Shown piece after piece: positions 47,953 through 61,767 of a stretch of DNA of 64,000 nt. The stretch comes from Paracyclopina nana (taxonomy: Eukaryota; Arthropoda; Copepoda; Cyclopoida; Cyclopettidae), in NCBI GenBank assembly GCA_019096065.1, contig JAGUCH010000005.1, positions 5,084,001 to 5,148,000 on the forward strand, given 5' to 3'. A program made the position numbers and the translations under genes. The notes beneath the pieces are model-generated. The model was not told where the DNA came from, did not search any database, and saw only the letters and a program-made list of their open reading frames with translations. How positions within the stretch are numbered: the stretch's first letter is position 1; each line of letters begins with the position of its first letter.

Positions 47953-50900
47953 ATGCCAGGAAACGTAAAGTTGGGCTCATCCAATGAGCCTGACCCTGAT
48001 CCAACTCCATACCTTATGGTCTCTGCCGAGACCAAAAGGGCTGATCACAACAAGCCGTACGACCCCAAAAAATCAGTCTGGGTCCCTGACGACGAAGGAG
48101 GGTTTTTTGAAGGACTGCTACAGTCTGACGATGGAAAAAAGGCCGTTGTCATGATTGGCCACGAGAAGAAGACGTTCAAAAGTGAGCAAGTTGCACCTAT
48201 GAACCCTCCCAAGTTTGAGAAATGCGAGGATATGGCGGATTTGACGTATCTCAATGAAGCCTCAGTTCTGTGGAACCTCAAAGCTCGCTACCAGGCCAAC
48301 ATAATTTACGTAAGCAAAATAATTCTTGTACGGAAGATTGTCTCATGGTTCAAAGTCACATTTTTAGACCTATTCTGGCTTATTTTGCGTCGCTGTCAAT
48401 CCGTACAAAAGGTTTCCGATCTACACTCCCACAACGGTCAAGTTGTACATGGGGAAACGAAGGAGTGAGGTGCCACCGCACTTGTTTGCCATTTCTGATA
48501 TTGCTTACAGAAACATGATTGCCAGTAAGTCTAGCTCATTATGAGAAAAGAATGCAGTAAAAATCATGAGGAATTACTCTCTTACAGCTCACTGCAATCA
48601 GAGTATGTTGATAACGTAAGTGAACTCCAATTTGATGCAGCATGAATCATCATCGTACTATGCAGCTTTCTCCAAACATATGAAAGCATGCCAGCTATAA
48701 AATAATCTCGCAGAATTTACTGAGCTCATTAAAATCACTTTCTGCTTTAGGGGAGAATCGGGAGCAGGCAAAACGGAAAATACTAAGAAGGTTATCTCGT
48801 ATTTCGCCCTTGTTGGAGCTCGAAGTGACAAGAAAGGATCAAAGAAGGTCTCTTTAGAAGATCAAATTGTACAGACAAACCCAATTTTGGAGGCCTTTGG
48901 AAATGCTAAAACTGCAAGAAATGACAACTCTTCCAGATTCGTATGAGCTCTCCTGTAATACTATGGAGTTTTGAAGTATTATAGAATGCTTTCTCTTTAA
49001 GGGAAAATTTATTCGTATCCATTTCAACAACCAAGGGAAATTGGCTGGATGTGACATCGAAACTTATTTGTTGGAAAAATCAAGAATCACTTTTCAGCAA
49101 GAAGTGGAGAGGTCGTATCACATCTTTTACCAAATGATGCAAAAGGCAGTGCCAGATTTGAAAGCCAAGTGCCTGCTTTCTAATGACATCTACGACTACC
49201 ATTATGTCAGTCAAGGAAAAACTTCGGTGCCCTCAATTGATGATAATGAGGACTTGGAATTCACCCATGAGGCATTCAATATACTGCACTACACTGAGGA
49301 GGAGACATACAATATTTACAAATGTGTATCTGCAGTCATGAATATGGGAGAGCTGGTGCGTAGCTCAAATGCATATTGGCAAAAAATGGCAATTTTGTGA
49401 CCTTTTAATATTTTTCAGAAATTCAAACAAAAAGGCAGGGAAGAGCAGTGTGAGCCAGATGACAAGGAGAGAGCTGAGATTGTAGGAGAGCTACTTGGAA
49501 TTGATCCAGAAATGATGATGAAAGCCTTTTGCAAGCCAAAGATCAAAGTTGGAACTGAATGGGTGACAAAAGGCCAGAATATTGACCAGTCCACCCAATC
49601 TGTTGCAGGCATTGCTAGAGGCCTTTACGATAGGATCTTCAGATTCCTTGTTGAGAAATGCAATGAGACCCTGGTTGATCCAACCATGAAGAAGGTGGTC
49701 TTCATTGGAGTTTTGGACATTGCTGGATTCGAGATTTTCAAGTACAACGGATTTGAGCAGATTTGCATCAACTTTTGCAATGAGAAACTGCAACAATTTT
49801 TCAACCATCACACATTTGTCCTCGAGCAAGAGGAATACTTGAAAGAAGGCATTGATTGGGCAATGGTTGATTTTGGAATGGATCTGCAAGCTTGCATCAG
49901 TCTGTTTGAAAAACCCATGGGAATTTTGGCCATTTTGGAAGAGGAGTCCTTGTTTCCAAAAGCCACTGACAAATCTTTTGAGGAGAAGCTGAAGGCCAAT
50001 CATTTGGGAAAATCATCCAACTTTGCAAAGGCGTCTACCAAAACTGACAAAAATGCCCATTTTGCCATAGTTCACTATGCTGGTACTGTATCATACAACT
50101 TGACTGGATGGCTAGAAAAGAACAAGGATCCACTGAACGATACAGTTGTTGAGCTACTAAAGAATGGCTCCAATAAGTTGGTGGTTCACATGTTTGTTGA
50201 CCATCCGGGACAGAGTGGGGATAACCCCAATGCTGGTGATGCAAAAGGAGGTCGGGGACGAAGAGGCGGTGCTTCCAAGACTGTCTCAAGTTTCTACAAA
50301 ACTCAACTAGATTCACTGATGACAACCTTGAATGCAACTGAGCCCCACTTTATCAGATGCATTGTACCCAATGGGAACAAAATGCCTGGCCAAATGGACT
50401 CTGCATTGGTCCTTCACCAATTGACATGCAATGGTGTTCTTGAGGGAATTCGCATTTGCATGAGGGGCTTTCCCAATCGAATGCCATATGAGGATTTCAC
50501 CAAAAGATACTACATAATAAGAGCCAACGAAATCTCATCCTCTGGAACAACTGATTTGAAAAAGATGGCAGACATCATTTGTAGCAATACAGTAGATAAG
50601 GAGCGCTACAGGATTGGGAAAAGCAAAATTTTCTTCAGAGCTGGAGTCCTTGGCTACCTTGAGGAGGTCAGGGATGAAATTGTCTGCAGACTTATTCGCT
50701 ATCTGCAAGGGGCTTGCCGAGGATACATTCATCGCAAGGACTACCAATTTAGAAAAATGCAAAGGGAGTACATGTTTGTGATTCAGAGGAATTTCAGACA
50801 ATTCTTGAGACTACGCAACTGGAACTGGTTCAGCATCATCCAGAAGACTAAGCCATTGATAGGAATGATCAACATTGAAGAGGAAATCAAGATACTTGAG

Positions 50901-53900
50901 AATACAGCTGAAAATGCAATCATCGAAAGTGAAAGAGAGGCAGCAGAAAAGAAGAGGCTCGAAGAAGAAAATAAAAGATTGCAGGAGGAGAAGCAAAACT
51001 TGATGAGAAGACTTGAAAATGAACAAGGAGATTTAGGCCTGTATGAAGAGAGAGTTGCCAAAGCAGCAGCTCAAAAGGCTGATCTTGAGGTGCAAATGCA
51101 AGAAACTCAAGCAAGGTTGGAGGAAGAGGAATTGAAAAGGCAGCAGCTACATACTCAGAGAATGACACTAGAAAGTGAGTCCAATTTGGTCAGAAGGGAG
51201 TTGCAAGAGATGGAAGAAGAATTGACTAAAGCTGAGGCTGAAAAAACCAAAAGAGACCATACAATGAGGGCAATCAACGAGGAAATCAACTCTCAAGAGG
51301 ATATCATTCAAAAGTTGAACAGGGAGAAGAAGTTCTTCCAGGAAAATGCAAGCAGAGCTGACGAAGAGCTTGCTACTGCCAATGACAAAGTGGAGCATCT
51401 CAACTTGGTCAAAAACAAGCTTGAGCAGACTCTGGATGATCTCGAAGATACTTTGGAGCTTGAAAAGCGAGCCAAAAATGATGTTGAGAAAGCAAGACGC
51501 AAGCTTGAAACTGACCTCAAGGTAAGTCAGGAAATGGTAGCTGATATTGAGCGTGGCAAAAAGGAAATGGAAGCAAATGTGGGTCGCAAAGAGAGGGAAA
51601 TTGCTGAAGCATCAGCTCGTTTGGAAGGGGAGCAAGCAGTTGTTTCAAAGCAACAACGGGTCATCAAGGACTTCCAGGGCAGAATTGAAGAGCATGAAGA
51701 AGAGCTTGAGGCTGAAAGGCAAGCTAGAGCCAAAGCTGAACGCCAAAGGTCTGACTTGGGCAAAGAGTTGGAAGAGCTCACTGAGAGGCTGGAAGAGGCC
51801 AGTGGAGCCACTGCTTCCCAAATTGAGCTCAACAAGAGGAGGGAATTGGAAGTGCAGAAGTTGCGCAAGGATTTAGAGGAGTCTGCGATTCAGCAAGAAG
51901 CCACCATTTTGAGCCTAAAAAAGAAGCACCAAGATGCCATTCAAGAGATGTCCGAGCAAATTGACCAACTCAATAAGTTGAAGGCAAAAGCAGAAACTGA
52001 AAAGGCCACCATTAAAGTGCAAACAGATGACTTGAAGGCTGCCCATGATCATTTACAAAATGAGAAAGCTGCAGCGGAAAAGTCAAACAAAACTCTGCAA
52101 ACTCAACTTGGGGATTTGAACAAAAGGCTCACTGAGGGAAATTTGCAGCTGCAAGATATTGATTCCATCAACAAGAAATCAGCGAGTGAAAATTCTGAAT
52201 TATTGAGGCAGCTTGAAGAGCTGGAAGCAAATATTTCGATCTTGCAAAAGACCAAAATTCAGCTTTCTAATCAACTTGAAGAAGCTAAAAGGCTCTGTGA
52301 TGAGGAAAATAAAGAGAGAGCTTCTCTCATGGGACGCTACAGGACTCTTGAGCATGAGTATGATGGCACTTGTGCTGTCTACGAGGAAGAAAAGGTAGCC
52401 AAAGAGGATTTGGTGAGGCTCTGCCAAAAAGCTGAGGCTGATGCCAACTTCTGGAGGCTCAAATACGAGCAGGATGGAATTGCCAAAATCGAGGAGTTAG
52501 AAAACACCAAGCTCAAACTTCAGGCCAGATTGGCAGAGTGTGAAAGCACTGTGGGCAACTTGGGCACCAAATTGGACAACCTGGAAAAGAGCAAGGCCAA
52601 GCTGCAATCTGAAATCGAAGAGGTAGGAGCTTATGTGGACACTGCTTCTGCCAGAGCCAACCAGATGGAAAAGCGCATCAAGCAATTTGACAAGATCATT
52701 GGCGATTGGAAGCGCAAAGCAGATGGGCTTTCACAAGAGCTGGATCAGTCACAGAAGGAGTGCAGAAATGTCAGTTCTGAGCTGTTCAGGGTTAGATCTG
52801 GGTATGAGGAAGCCTCCGTTCAGCTAGGAGACGTCAAACGAGAGAATTCGATTCTCTGCGATGAAATCAAGGATATTATGGAGCAGATCAGTGAAGGAGG
52901 CCGCAATATTCACGAGATTGAAAAGCAAAGGAAGAGGCTTGAAACGGAGAAAAAAGAGCTGCAGGCAGCACTGGAAGATGCGGAAGCTGCACTTGAGCAA
53001 GAGGAGAACAAATGCCTGAGGGCTCAAGTTGAGCTGGGACAAGTGAGACAAGAGATAGAGAGGCGATTGCAAGAAAAGGAAGAGGAGTTCAACAATGCTC
53101 GCAAAATGCACCAAAAGCAAGCAGAGCAAATGCAAGCCAACATCGAGTCTGAGTCCAAGCTGAAGGCCGAAGTTTTGCGAGCCAAGAAAAAACTGGAAGC
53201 TGATGTGCAAGAATTGGAAGCAGCCCTGGATCATTCTAACCAAGTGGCTCACGAGAACCAAAAGAACATCCACAAATATCAGGTACCTACTATTTTTCTT
53301 AGTAGCACGAATTTTGCTGACTTAATTTGCCATGTGGCTTTGTTTAGGATGCGATTCGCCAGTCATCAAATAGGTTAGAAGAGGAGCAAAAAAGCAAGGC
53401 TATTGCCAGAGAGGTTCTCACCAATGTGGAGAGAAGAACTCACACTTTGCAAAATGCTCTCGAGGAGTCGCGTACCATGCTGGAGCAAGCAGACAGGGCC
53501 AGAAGAGCTGCAGAGCAAGAGATGCAAGACTGCAACGAATCTCTGAGTGACTTGAACGCTCAGAACCAATCTCTCATCACTGCCAAGCGTAGAGCTGAAT
53601 CTGAAATGGAAACAGTTAAGCAAGAGATGGACGATGTGTCCACTGAAGCCAGATCCTCAGAAGAGAAAGCTCATAGGACCATGATGGATGCTGCCAAGCT
53701 GGCTGATGAGCTACGAATGGAACAGGACAACACCAACAGGATAGAAGCTGAAAGAAAAGTAGCCGAACATCAAATACACGAGCTGCAGGCCAGGCTGGAC
53801 GAAGCTGAGGCAAATGCTCTCAAGAATGGAAAGAAAGCTGCCGCAAAGCTCGAGGCCAGAATTCGCGAGTGTGAGGCTGAGTTGGATGCTGAGCAGCGAC

Positions 53901-54322
53901 GACTTGGAGACTCCAGCAAGAATTTGAGGAAAGCTGAGCGCAGAATCAAAGAATTGGACTTCCAGTACGACGAGGATAGAAAGCAGCAAGAGCATATGCA
54001 AGATCTTGTGGATAAACTTCAGCAAAAGGTGAAGCTTCTGTTCTATATAAACAACATTCCTATTGAAGCAGTGAAAAGTTCACAATGTAAAATGTACTGC
54101 TTTTCTTCTAATTTTCTATTGTAGCTGCGATGCTTCAAACGACAAATTGAAGAGGCCGAGGAAATTGCTGCGTTGAATTTGGCCAAGTTTAGGAAGGCTC
54201 AAGGAGACTTGGAAGAGGCTGAAGAGAGAGCTGACCTCAATGAGCAAGCTTTGGCCAAATACAAAGCAATTGGCAGATCCAGAGGAACCACGCCTATTCC
54301 AGGACAGCCCAACTTTCTCTAA
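47953..54322 (+). CDS. Mhc: Muscle myosin heavy chain, first tandem copy
   Basis: Eight exons (47953-48309, 48368-48524, 48588-48615, 48751-48940, 49002-49355, 49419-53282, 53348-54028, 54125-54322) encode 1942 residues, the normal size of a class II muscle myosin. It is an actin-based motor of thick filaments. Seen in order: SH3-like N-terminal domain, P-loop [13 protein letters not shown], switch [10 protein letters not shown], switch II LDIAGFE, loop 2 (Gly/Arg-rich [11 protein letters not shown]), the SH1/SH2 region [16 protein letters not shown], one IQ region and about 1100 residues of heptad-repeat coiled coil. The tail ends [12 protein letters not shown]. The third exon is only 28 bp and ends at the P-loop. 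No duplicated, mutually exclusive exons are visible. A close relative follows at 55522. Confidence 0.96.
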
Positions 54323-54604
54323 TCAATCATCACTGTAAATACTTTATACAATTAATGCATTCACTGTTTAGTATGTAAGGGTGCTTTCACGACCTCTGTT
54401 ACACGACGAGACAATTCAATGCCAATGTATTTAGCATGTAAGGGCGTAGTAGGACTCTTCTGTTTCTTGGCATGTTGCAACAGAAGAATCCACATAATTT
54501 ACCTATAAAGTATTACTATCTTAACCAATTTTTCATGAATGGAGAACAAATGGGAGCCAGCATCGCAAAAGTGTACATATGCATCATATCACAGCTTTAA
54601 CCGA

Positions 54605-54610
54605 AATAAA
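54605..54610 (+). promoter_or_regulatory. Poly(A) signal of the first myosin gene
   Basis: AATAAA about 280 bases past the stop codon. Confidence 0.55.
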
Positions 54611-54793
54611 TCTTTGTTGAAAGCATGCTAAACACAGCAAGCAATTTGGCATTTCATGCGGTCGGTGATGACTCATTCCCTCAGCAGGACTGACCTTTTC
54701 TTCAACAAGAATCAACAGAAATCAGGCAGAGCTGGAGTCTTGTGCATGATGAACTTTGAAAGAGCTTACTTTCGAGAAAATGTCAAAATCTTA

Positions 54794-54899
54794 TACCGAT
54801 TGAGTCATGAGAAACGCAATGCGCTGGCTGCACTGCTGCACTAAATAAACCGGCCGAATTGGCCATAGCGCTTACCCGGTTTTGATGACTCAATCGGTA
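54794..54899. repeat. 106-bp element with perfect 15-bp inverted ends
   Basis: TACCGATTGAGTCAT at the left is matched exactly by its complement at the right, and a weaker GCGCT/AGCGC pair lies inside at the same distance from each end. It may be a very short MITE. Each arm also holds a TGAGTCA (AP-1-type) site. Confidence 0.6.
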
Positions 54900-55521
54900 C
54901 TAAACTTATTTAAGAGCAATCTTCAATAATGAAGGAATTATTTCCAAGCAGGGAGCAAAGCAACTTATTAAGTTTTGAACTTTATTTGTGCTGGGAGAAA
55001 CTAAAATTTTCACTATACTTTTATAGTCACGAATCTCAGTTTCAAATAATATCAGGCCTTATTTACAAAAAGAATGATAAATGAATGTGAGGCATTAGAG
55101 AAGCAGCGTTAGCTTTGCACCCTCGATTAATCATTTAATAAGGCTACAGGATTTAAAAGACGAAATCATGCAAATTGCTTCACATAAGCAAAGCATATTT
55201 TTGTGCAAAATATTTTAGTATGTTGTAAAACAAGCTCCAAAAAAATAGGTGCCAAGATTCCTAAATAAGGTGACGCTTGACATTTCCACATGAGATGCAT
55301 TTTAGAAAGCCACTACAATATGAGGTGAAGACGACTTTCCAAATGCTTTGTGAATTTAGGGCGCGTGTGAGCATCTGTCCCAAAGGAGCTAGCAGAAAAG
55401 TCCAGTCGATAGCTTTTTGTCGACCCATTAGGACCATACGCCTAAACCCCAACTAAGTCAAGTATAAGTCTTATTAACGCTGTTTTGTTAAACTTACTCA
55501 AAACTTAATAACCTTACTAGG

Positions 55522-58500
55522 ATGCCCGGTCACGTTAAACTTGGAAGCAGCAATGAGCCTGATCCCGATCCTCTGCCATATCTGGTTGTTAGCAACGAGA
55601 TGAGGAGAGCTGATATGGCAAAGCCTTACGACTCTAAAAAGTCTGTTTGGGTTCCTGACGGAGAGGGTGGCTTTATTGAAGCCCTATTGGATTCGGAAAA
55701 CGGAGACAAGACAACCGTTATGGTTGGGCATGAGGTATGAGAAAATTCTCACATTATTGACCCATGCGTTAAAATCTGTTAATGCTTTGCAGAAAAAGAC
55801 CTTCAAGTCTGATCAAGTTGGCCAGGTTAATCCTCCCAAGTTTGAAAAATGTGAGGACATGGCAAACCTGACTTTTCTTAATGATGCCTCTGTCTTTTGG
55901 AATCTTAAGACTCGTTACCAGGCCAAGTTGATTTACACCTACTCTGGCTTGTTTTGTGTAGTGGTGAACCCTTACAAAAGGTTCCCCATCTACAGCCAAA
56001 GCGTTGTCAAGCTGTACTTGGGCAAGAGGAGGAATGAGGTCCCACCTCATCTCTGGGCTATCACTGAAACTGCCTATAGGAACATGCTGCTCAACGGCAA
56101 AGATCAGTCAATGTTAATTACAGGAGAGTCTGGGGCTGGAAAGACTGAGAACACCAAGAAGGTCATCTCTTACTTGGCAATGGTTGCCTCGTCTGGAAAG
56201 AAATCTGACAAGAAGGCTTCTCTTGAGGATCAAATTGTTGCAACTAATCCAATTCTTGAGTCCTATGGCAATGCCAAGACATCTAGGAATGACAATTCAT
56301 CCCGTTTTGGCAAGTTTATCAGGATCCACTTTACAGGTAATTTCCCTAAATCCACTCTTCAATAAAGCTTTGAAAGTCACATGAATATTTCTGCAGCTTC
56401 TGGCAAACTTTGTGGTTGTGACATTGAATCTTATTTGTTGGAAAAGTCCAGGATCACCCAGCAGCAAGAAGTTGAACGCTCCTACCACATCTTTTATCAG
56501 CTTCTCCAACCCTTCGTGGCTGATCTGAAGTCAAAATGCCTGCTAACTGATGATATCTATGACTACAGCTATGTCTCTCAAGGAAAAGTCACTGTTGCCT
56601 CAATTGATGACAATGAAGAGTTGGAATACACTGACAATGCTTTTGATGTCATTGGATTCACCACTGCTGAGAAATGGGATTGCTACAAGCTGACTGCAGC
56701 TGTCATGAATTGTGGAGAGATCAAGTTCAAGCAAAAGGGAAGAGATGAGCAATGTGAGCCAGATGGTACTGAAGTGGCTGAAAAGGTAGCAGCTTTATTT
56801 GGAGTTGACTGTGAGCAACTTCTGAAGGCCTTTGTAAAGCCTAAAATTAAAGTTGGCACTGAATGGGTCACCAAAGGCCAGAATATTGATCAAGCAACCA
56901 ATGCAGTAGGTGGTATTGCCAGATCAATTTATGATAGGATCTTCAAGTGGCTTATTGTAAAGTGTAATGACACTCTAATTGATGCGTCCATGAAAAAAGC
57001 CAACTTCACTGCTGTGTTGGATATTGCTGGATTTGAAATCTTTGAGTACAACGGATTTGAGCAAATTTCAATTAACTTTGTTAATGAGAAACTGCAACAA
57101 TTCTTCAACCACCACATGTTTGTAGTGGAGCAAGAGGAATATGTTGCTGAAGGAATTGATTGGGCAATGGTTGATTTTGGCATGGATCTGGCAGCCTGCA
57201 TCATCATGTTTGAGAAGCCTATGGGAATTTGGGCGATTCTAGAAGAGGAGTCTCTTTTCCCCAAAGCTACTGACAAGACCTTTGAGGATAAGTTGAAGGC
57301 TCAATACCTGGGCAAGAATCCCAACTTTGTCAAGCCACAGTCTAAGACTGACAAGAATGCTCATTTTGCCATTGTTCACTATGCTGGAACTGTCTCCTAT
57401 AATGTCACTGGATGGCTTGAGAAAAATAAGGATCCAGTAAACGATACTGTTGTTGACCTTTTGAAGAAGGCTAGCAATGAGTTGCTGGTACTTCTTTGGG
57501 CTGACCACCCTGGTCAAACTGCTCCACCCCAAGAGGATAAGAGCGGCAAAAAGAAGAAGAAGGGTGGTGGAGGTAAAACTGTATCATCAGTCTACTTGGT
57601 ACAGCTTACCTCCCTGATGGCTACTCTTCATTCAACTGAACCCCATTTCATTCGCTGCATTGTGCCTAACACTCACAAGCAGCCAGGCGGAGTTGAGCCA
57701 CCTTTGATCATGCACCAGTTGACTTGCAATGGTGTGCTTGAAGGAATTAGGATTTGTATGAGAGGATTTCCCAATAGAATGTTGTATCCTGACTTTAAGC
57801 AGAGATATGCCATCTTGGGGGCAGGAAAGTTTGAGCCCACACTGGCAGACTTGAAAAAAGTAGCTGACATCATTCTAACTAACACCGAAGGATTTGATAA
57901 GGAGAAGTACAGACTTGGTCACACCAAGGTCTTCTTCAGGGCTGGTAGTTTGGCCTTGCTTGAGGAGAAGCGTGATGATATTGTTACATTGCTGATTCGC
58001 AAGCTTCAAGGAGCCTGCTATGGACATATTAAAAGGAAGGCATTCCAGATCAAAAAGCTTCAAAGGGAGTACATCCAAGTTGTTCAAAGGAACTTCCGCA
58101 AGTACATTGAGCACAGGGATTGGCCATGGTTTACCATCATTCAAAAAACAAGGCCTCTCATTGGTATGGTCAATGTTGAGGAAGAGCTTAGGCTGCTGGA
58201 GGAGAAAGCTACGGCTGCCTATGGGGCCTACCAAGAGCAATTGGAGACCAAGGCAAAATTGGAGGCTGAAAATATTGATCTTGAGAAAGAGTTGGGTGAA
58301 GTGAGGGCCAAAATTACTGCTGAGCAAGGAGACTTGACTGTCTACGAAGAGAAATTGGCAAAGGGGTCGGCTCAGAAAGCAGATCTAGAAGCTCAGCTAG
58401 CAGAAAATCGCGAAAAGCTGGCCAATGAAGAAAGGAACAAGTCTCAGGCTGGAGATGAAAAGCGCAATGTTGAAAGGGAAATTGGTGGCATCAAACAAGA

Positions 58501-61498
58501 TTTGGCGGACATGCAAGCTAAAGTAGACCGAGTTAACCAGGAAAAGTCTAAACTTGATGGAATCTTGAGAGGTCTCAATGATGAAGTTCTCCACAGAGAT
58601 GAATCGATTTCAAAGCTTAACAAAGAGAAAAAGTACATCAATGAGCACATGGGCAAAGCTTCAGAGGAGTTGACTACTAATCAAGACAAGCTCAACCACT
58701 TGAATGATATCAAAGCTAAATTGGAGAAGACTCTTGATCAAATGGACAGTGCTGTTGAGTCAGAAAAACGGGCCAAGGCAAATGTGGAAAAGGAGAGAAG
58801 GAAACTTGAGGGAGACCTGAAGATGTCTCAAGAAGCAGTCTCAGATATGGAAAGGCGTAAGCGAGAAATTGAGCAAAGCATTATGAGGAAGGACACCGAG
58901 ATCCACCAAATGATGAATAAACTTGATGACGAGCAATCTGGCATGAACAGATACCAAAAGACCATAAAGGAGTTGACTGCTCGTGTGGAGGAGATGGAAG
59001 AGGAATTGGAGGCTGAGCGCCAAGGTCGATCCAAAGCTGAAAGGCAAAGGCAAGACCTGTCAAGGGAGTATGACGAACTCACTGAGCGACTGGATGAATC
59101 TTGTGCTGCCACTGCTGCTCAAACTGAACTCAATAAGAAGCGCGAGACTGAAATCCAAAAGATGAGAAAGGATGTGGAGGAAAACAATATCCATCATGAA
59201 GCAACTTTGCTCAGCCTCAGGAAGAAACACCAGGATAGTATTGCTGAAATGTCTGAGCAGATTGACCAACTTGGCAAGCTAAAGGCTAGAATTGAAAAAG
59301 ACAAAATGACAGTGAGAATGCAGCTTGATGACACCAGAGCAGCCATTGAGCATATACACCATGAAAAGGCTGTTGCTGAGAAAAATCTGAAGGCTCAAGA
59401 AGCCCAGTTGCAAGCCTTGCAAAAGAAGATAGATGAGCATATGGTCACTCTGGGAGACTATGAGTCTCAAAATAAGAGGATGACCTCAGAAAATGCCAAC
59501 TTGTTCACTAAACTGGAGGAGCTATTGGGCAATGCATCTATGTTGCAGAAAGTGAAAGCTCAGCTCCAATCTCAACTGGATGATGTCAAAAGAATGGCAG
59601 ATGATGAGGCCAAAGAGAGGCAATCTCTCCTAGGCAGATTCAGGACTCTTGAGCATGAGTTTGATGGTGTGAAAGGTCATATGGATGATGAGATTCAGCA
59701 AAAAGAGGAGGTTGGTCGCCAATTGAACAAGACCATGGGAGAGGTCAACCATTGGCGTGCCAAGTATGAGCAAGAGGCTTTTGCTCGCATCGAGGAGCTC
59801 GAGGCCACTAAGGTCAAACTTCAGGCAAGGCTGGCAGAGGCTGAAGCAACCATGGAAAATCAGGTACAAAAAACTCGTGCCTTTTTAGAGAAATTTTCTA
59901 AATTAAATTGCTTTTAGAATGGCAAGCTTATGTCACTAGAGAAGGCAAAGTTGACTTTGACCAAAGAGATTGAAGATATGACCGCTAGGGTGGACCAGGC
60001 CAATGTTATCTACAGCCATGCAGAGAAGAAAATCAGGCAAATGGACAAGGTCATAGCTGACTGGAAAACTAAGGCAGATGGCATCAGCTTGGAACTGAAT
60101 AACAGCCAGAAAGAGTGCAGGAATGCATCAGCAGAGCTCTTCAGAGTTAAGAATGGCTATGAGGAAGCCAATGTTCAACTTGATGATGTGCGAAGGGAAA
60201 ATAAGTCGCTCTCAGAAGAGATCAAGGACCTTATGGAGCAAATCAGTGAGGGTGGTAGATCAATTCATGAGATTGAGAAGCAACGCAAGAAGCTGGAACA
60301 GGAGAAATTCGAGCTTGAAACTGCTCTTGGAGACGCCGAGTCAGCTCTGGAGCAAGAGGAAAACAAGCTACTCAGGTTGAGCCTTGAGGTCAACCAAGTT
60401 AGAGCTGACATTGAGAAGAGGATTCAGGAAAAAGAGGAGGAATTTGAAGGAACCAGAAGGAACCACACAAAGCAGCTTGAGCAAATGCAATTTAGCATTG
60501 AGTCTGAAAGCAAGGCAAAGGCTGAGGCGATGAGGATGCGCAAGAAGCTTGAGCTGGATATAGGAGAGCTTGACTCTGCCTTGGAGCATGCTCATTTGGC
60601 TAATCTTGAGCTTCAAAAGAGCATCAAGTCCTACCAGGACAAGATTCGCGAAAAAACCTTGCAATACGAGGCCGAGCAAGTGGCAAAAGATAATGCTCGC
60701 GAGTGCATGATGAACGCGGAGAGGAGAGCTAACACTGTTCAAAATGCTCTTGAGGAAGCAAAAACAATGCTGGAGCAGGCTGACAGGGCAAGGAAAATGG
60801 CTGAGCAAGAACTGTCTGATACAAATGAGACCTTGGCTGATCTCACGGTTCAAAACCAAAGCCTTACCTCAGCAAAGAGGAAGCTAGATCAAGACTTGTC
60901 TGACCTGAGACATGAGGCAGATGAAGCTATGAATGAGGCCAGAGAAATGGAGGCCAAGGCCAAACGTGCAATGCTTGATGCTGCTAAATTGGCTGAAGAG
61001 CTCAGGGCTGAGCAAGAGAATGCTCAACTTTTGGAGCGTGACAGAAAGGAGATGGAAGCAAGAGCTCATGAGCTCCAAGTGAGCCTTGATGAAGCTGAAG
61101 CCAATGCCATCAAATGGGGTCGCAAGATGGTGGCTAAATTAGAATCGAGAGCCAAGGACATTGAAAACGAGCTTGATTCTGAACAGAGAAGATTGGGAGA
61201 TGCTACCAAAAATTACAGGAAGTGCGAGAGAGGCATCAAGGAATTGACATTTAGGCATGACGAGGACCGCAAAAATGCAGAGAGAATGCAGGATTTGGTG
61301 GACAAGTTGCAGCAGCAAGTGAGAAACTACAAGAAGCAAATTGAAGAAGCTGAGGAAATTGCTGCCCTCAACTTGGCCAAATTTAGAAAGGCTCAAATTG
61401 ACCTCCAGGAAAGCTTGGAAAGGGCTGACCTCAGTGAACAAGCCCTGGCCAAGTCCCGAGTTCGAGGTCGATCCATGTCTCTTGCGAGGGAATTTTAA
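55522..61498 (+). CDS. Mhc: Muscle myosin heavy chain, second tandem copy
   Basis: Four exons (55522-55734, 55793-56336, 56397-59863, 59918-61498) encode 1934 residues. Motor motifs are complete: P-loop [38 protein letters not shown], a Lys-rich loop 2 ([10 protein letters not shown]), [16 protein letters not shown], then the lever arm and a long coiled coil. The tail ends [12 protein letters not shown]. The protein is collinear with the first copy but differs in loop 2, in the tail end and in gene structure (three introns instead of seven). The converter, relay and hinge are all encoded in one 3.5-kb exon, so the alternative exons used by insect Mhc are not possible here. The two copies are probably specialised for different muscles (inference). 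Confidence 0.97.
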
Positions 61499-61633
61499 AC
61501 TGCCAAAGAACGCGCAAAAAAAGAAAAAAAAAACCACCTCTTTACATAATCTATTAATCCCGAATTCTGTTTCTGTACCGTGACTGAAGAAAAGACCATT
61601 GCTTTCTATCCTGTGTCCCCCAACTTGTACATG

Positions 61634-61639
61634 AATAAA
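61634..61639 (+). promoter_or_regulatory. Poly(A) signal of the second myosin gene
   Basis: AATAAA about 135 bases past the stop codon. Confidence 0.6.
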
Positions 61640-61767
61640 GATAACTTACATCAATGAAGCTGGTTACGCTTATTCACTGTTTTCTCTTGACTAGTTGAAA
61701 CTCATCAGCAATCTGAATACCACGTCCGTCTTGAACAAGTAAACAACTAAATTCTGAACATGACCAA

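Larger units (their letters stand above)
54323..55521. other. Between the tandem myosin genes
   Basis: 1.2 kb with the first myosin's 3' UTR (poly(A) signal at 54605-54610), a 106-bp palindromic element at 54794-54899, and the promoter and 5' UTR of the second myosin. No other gene is supported. Confidence 0.6.
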
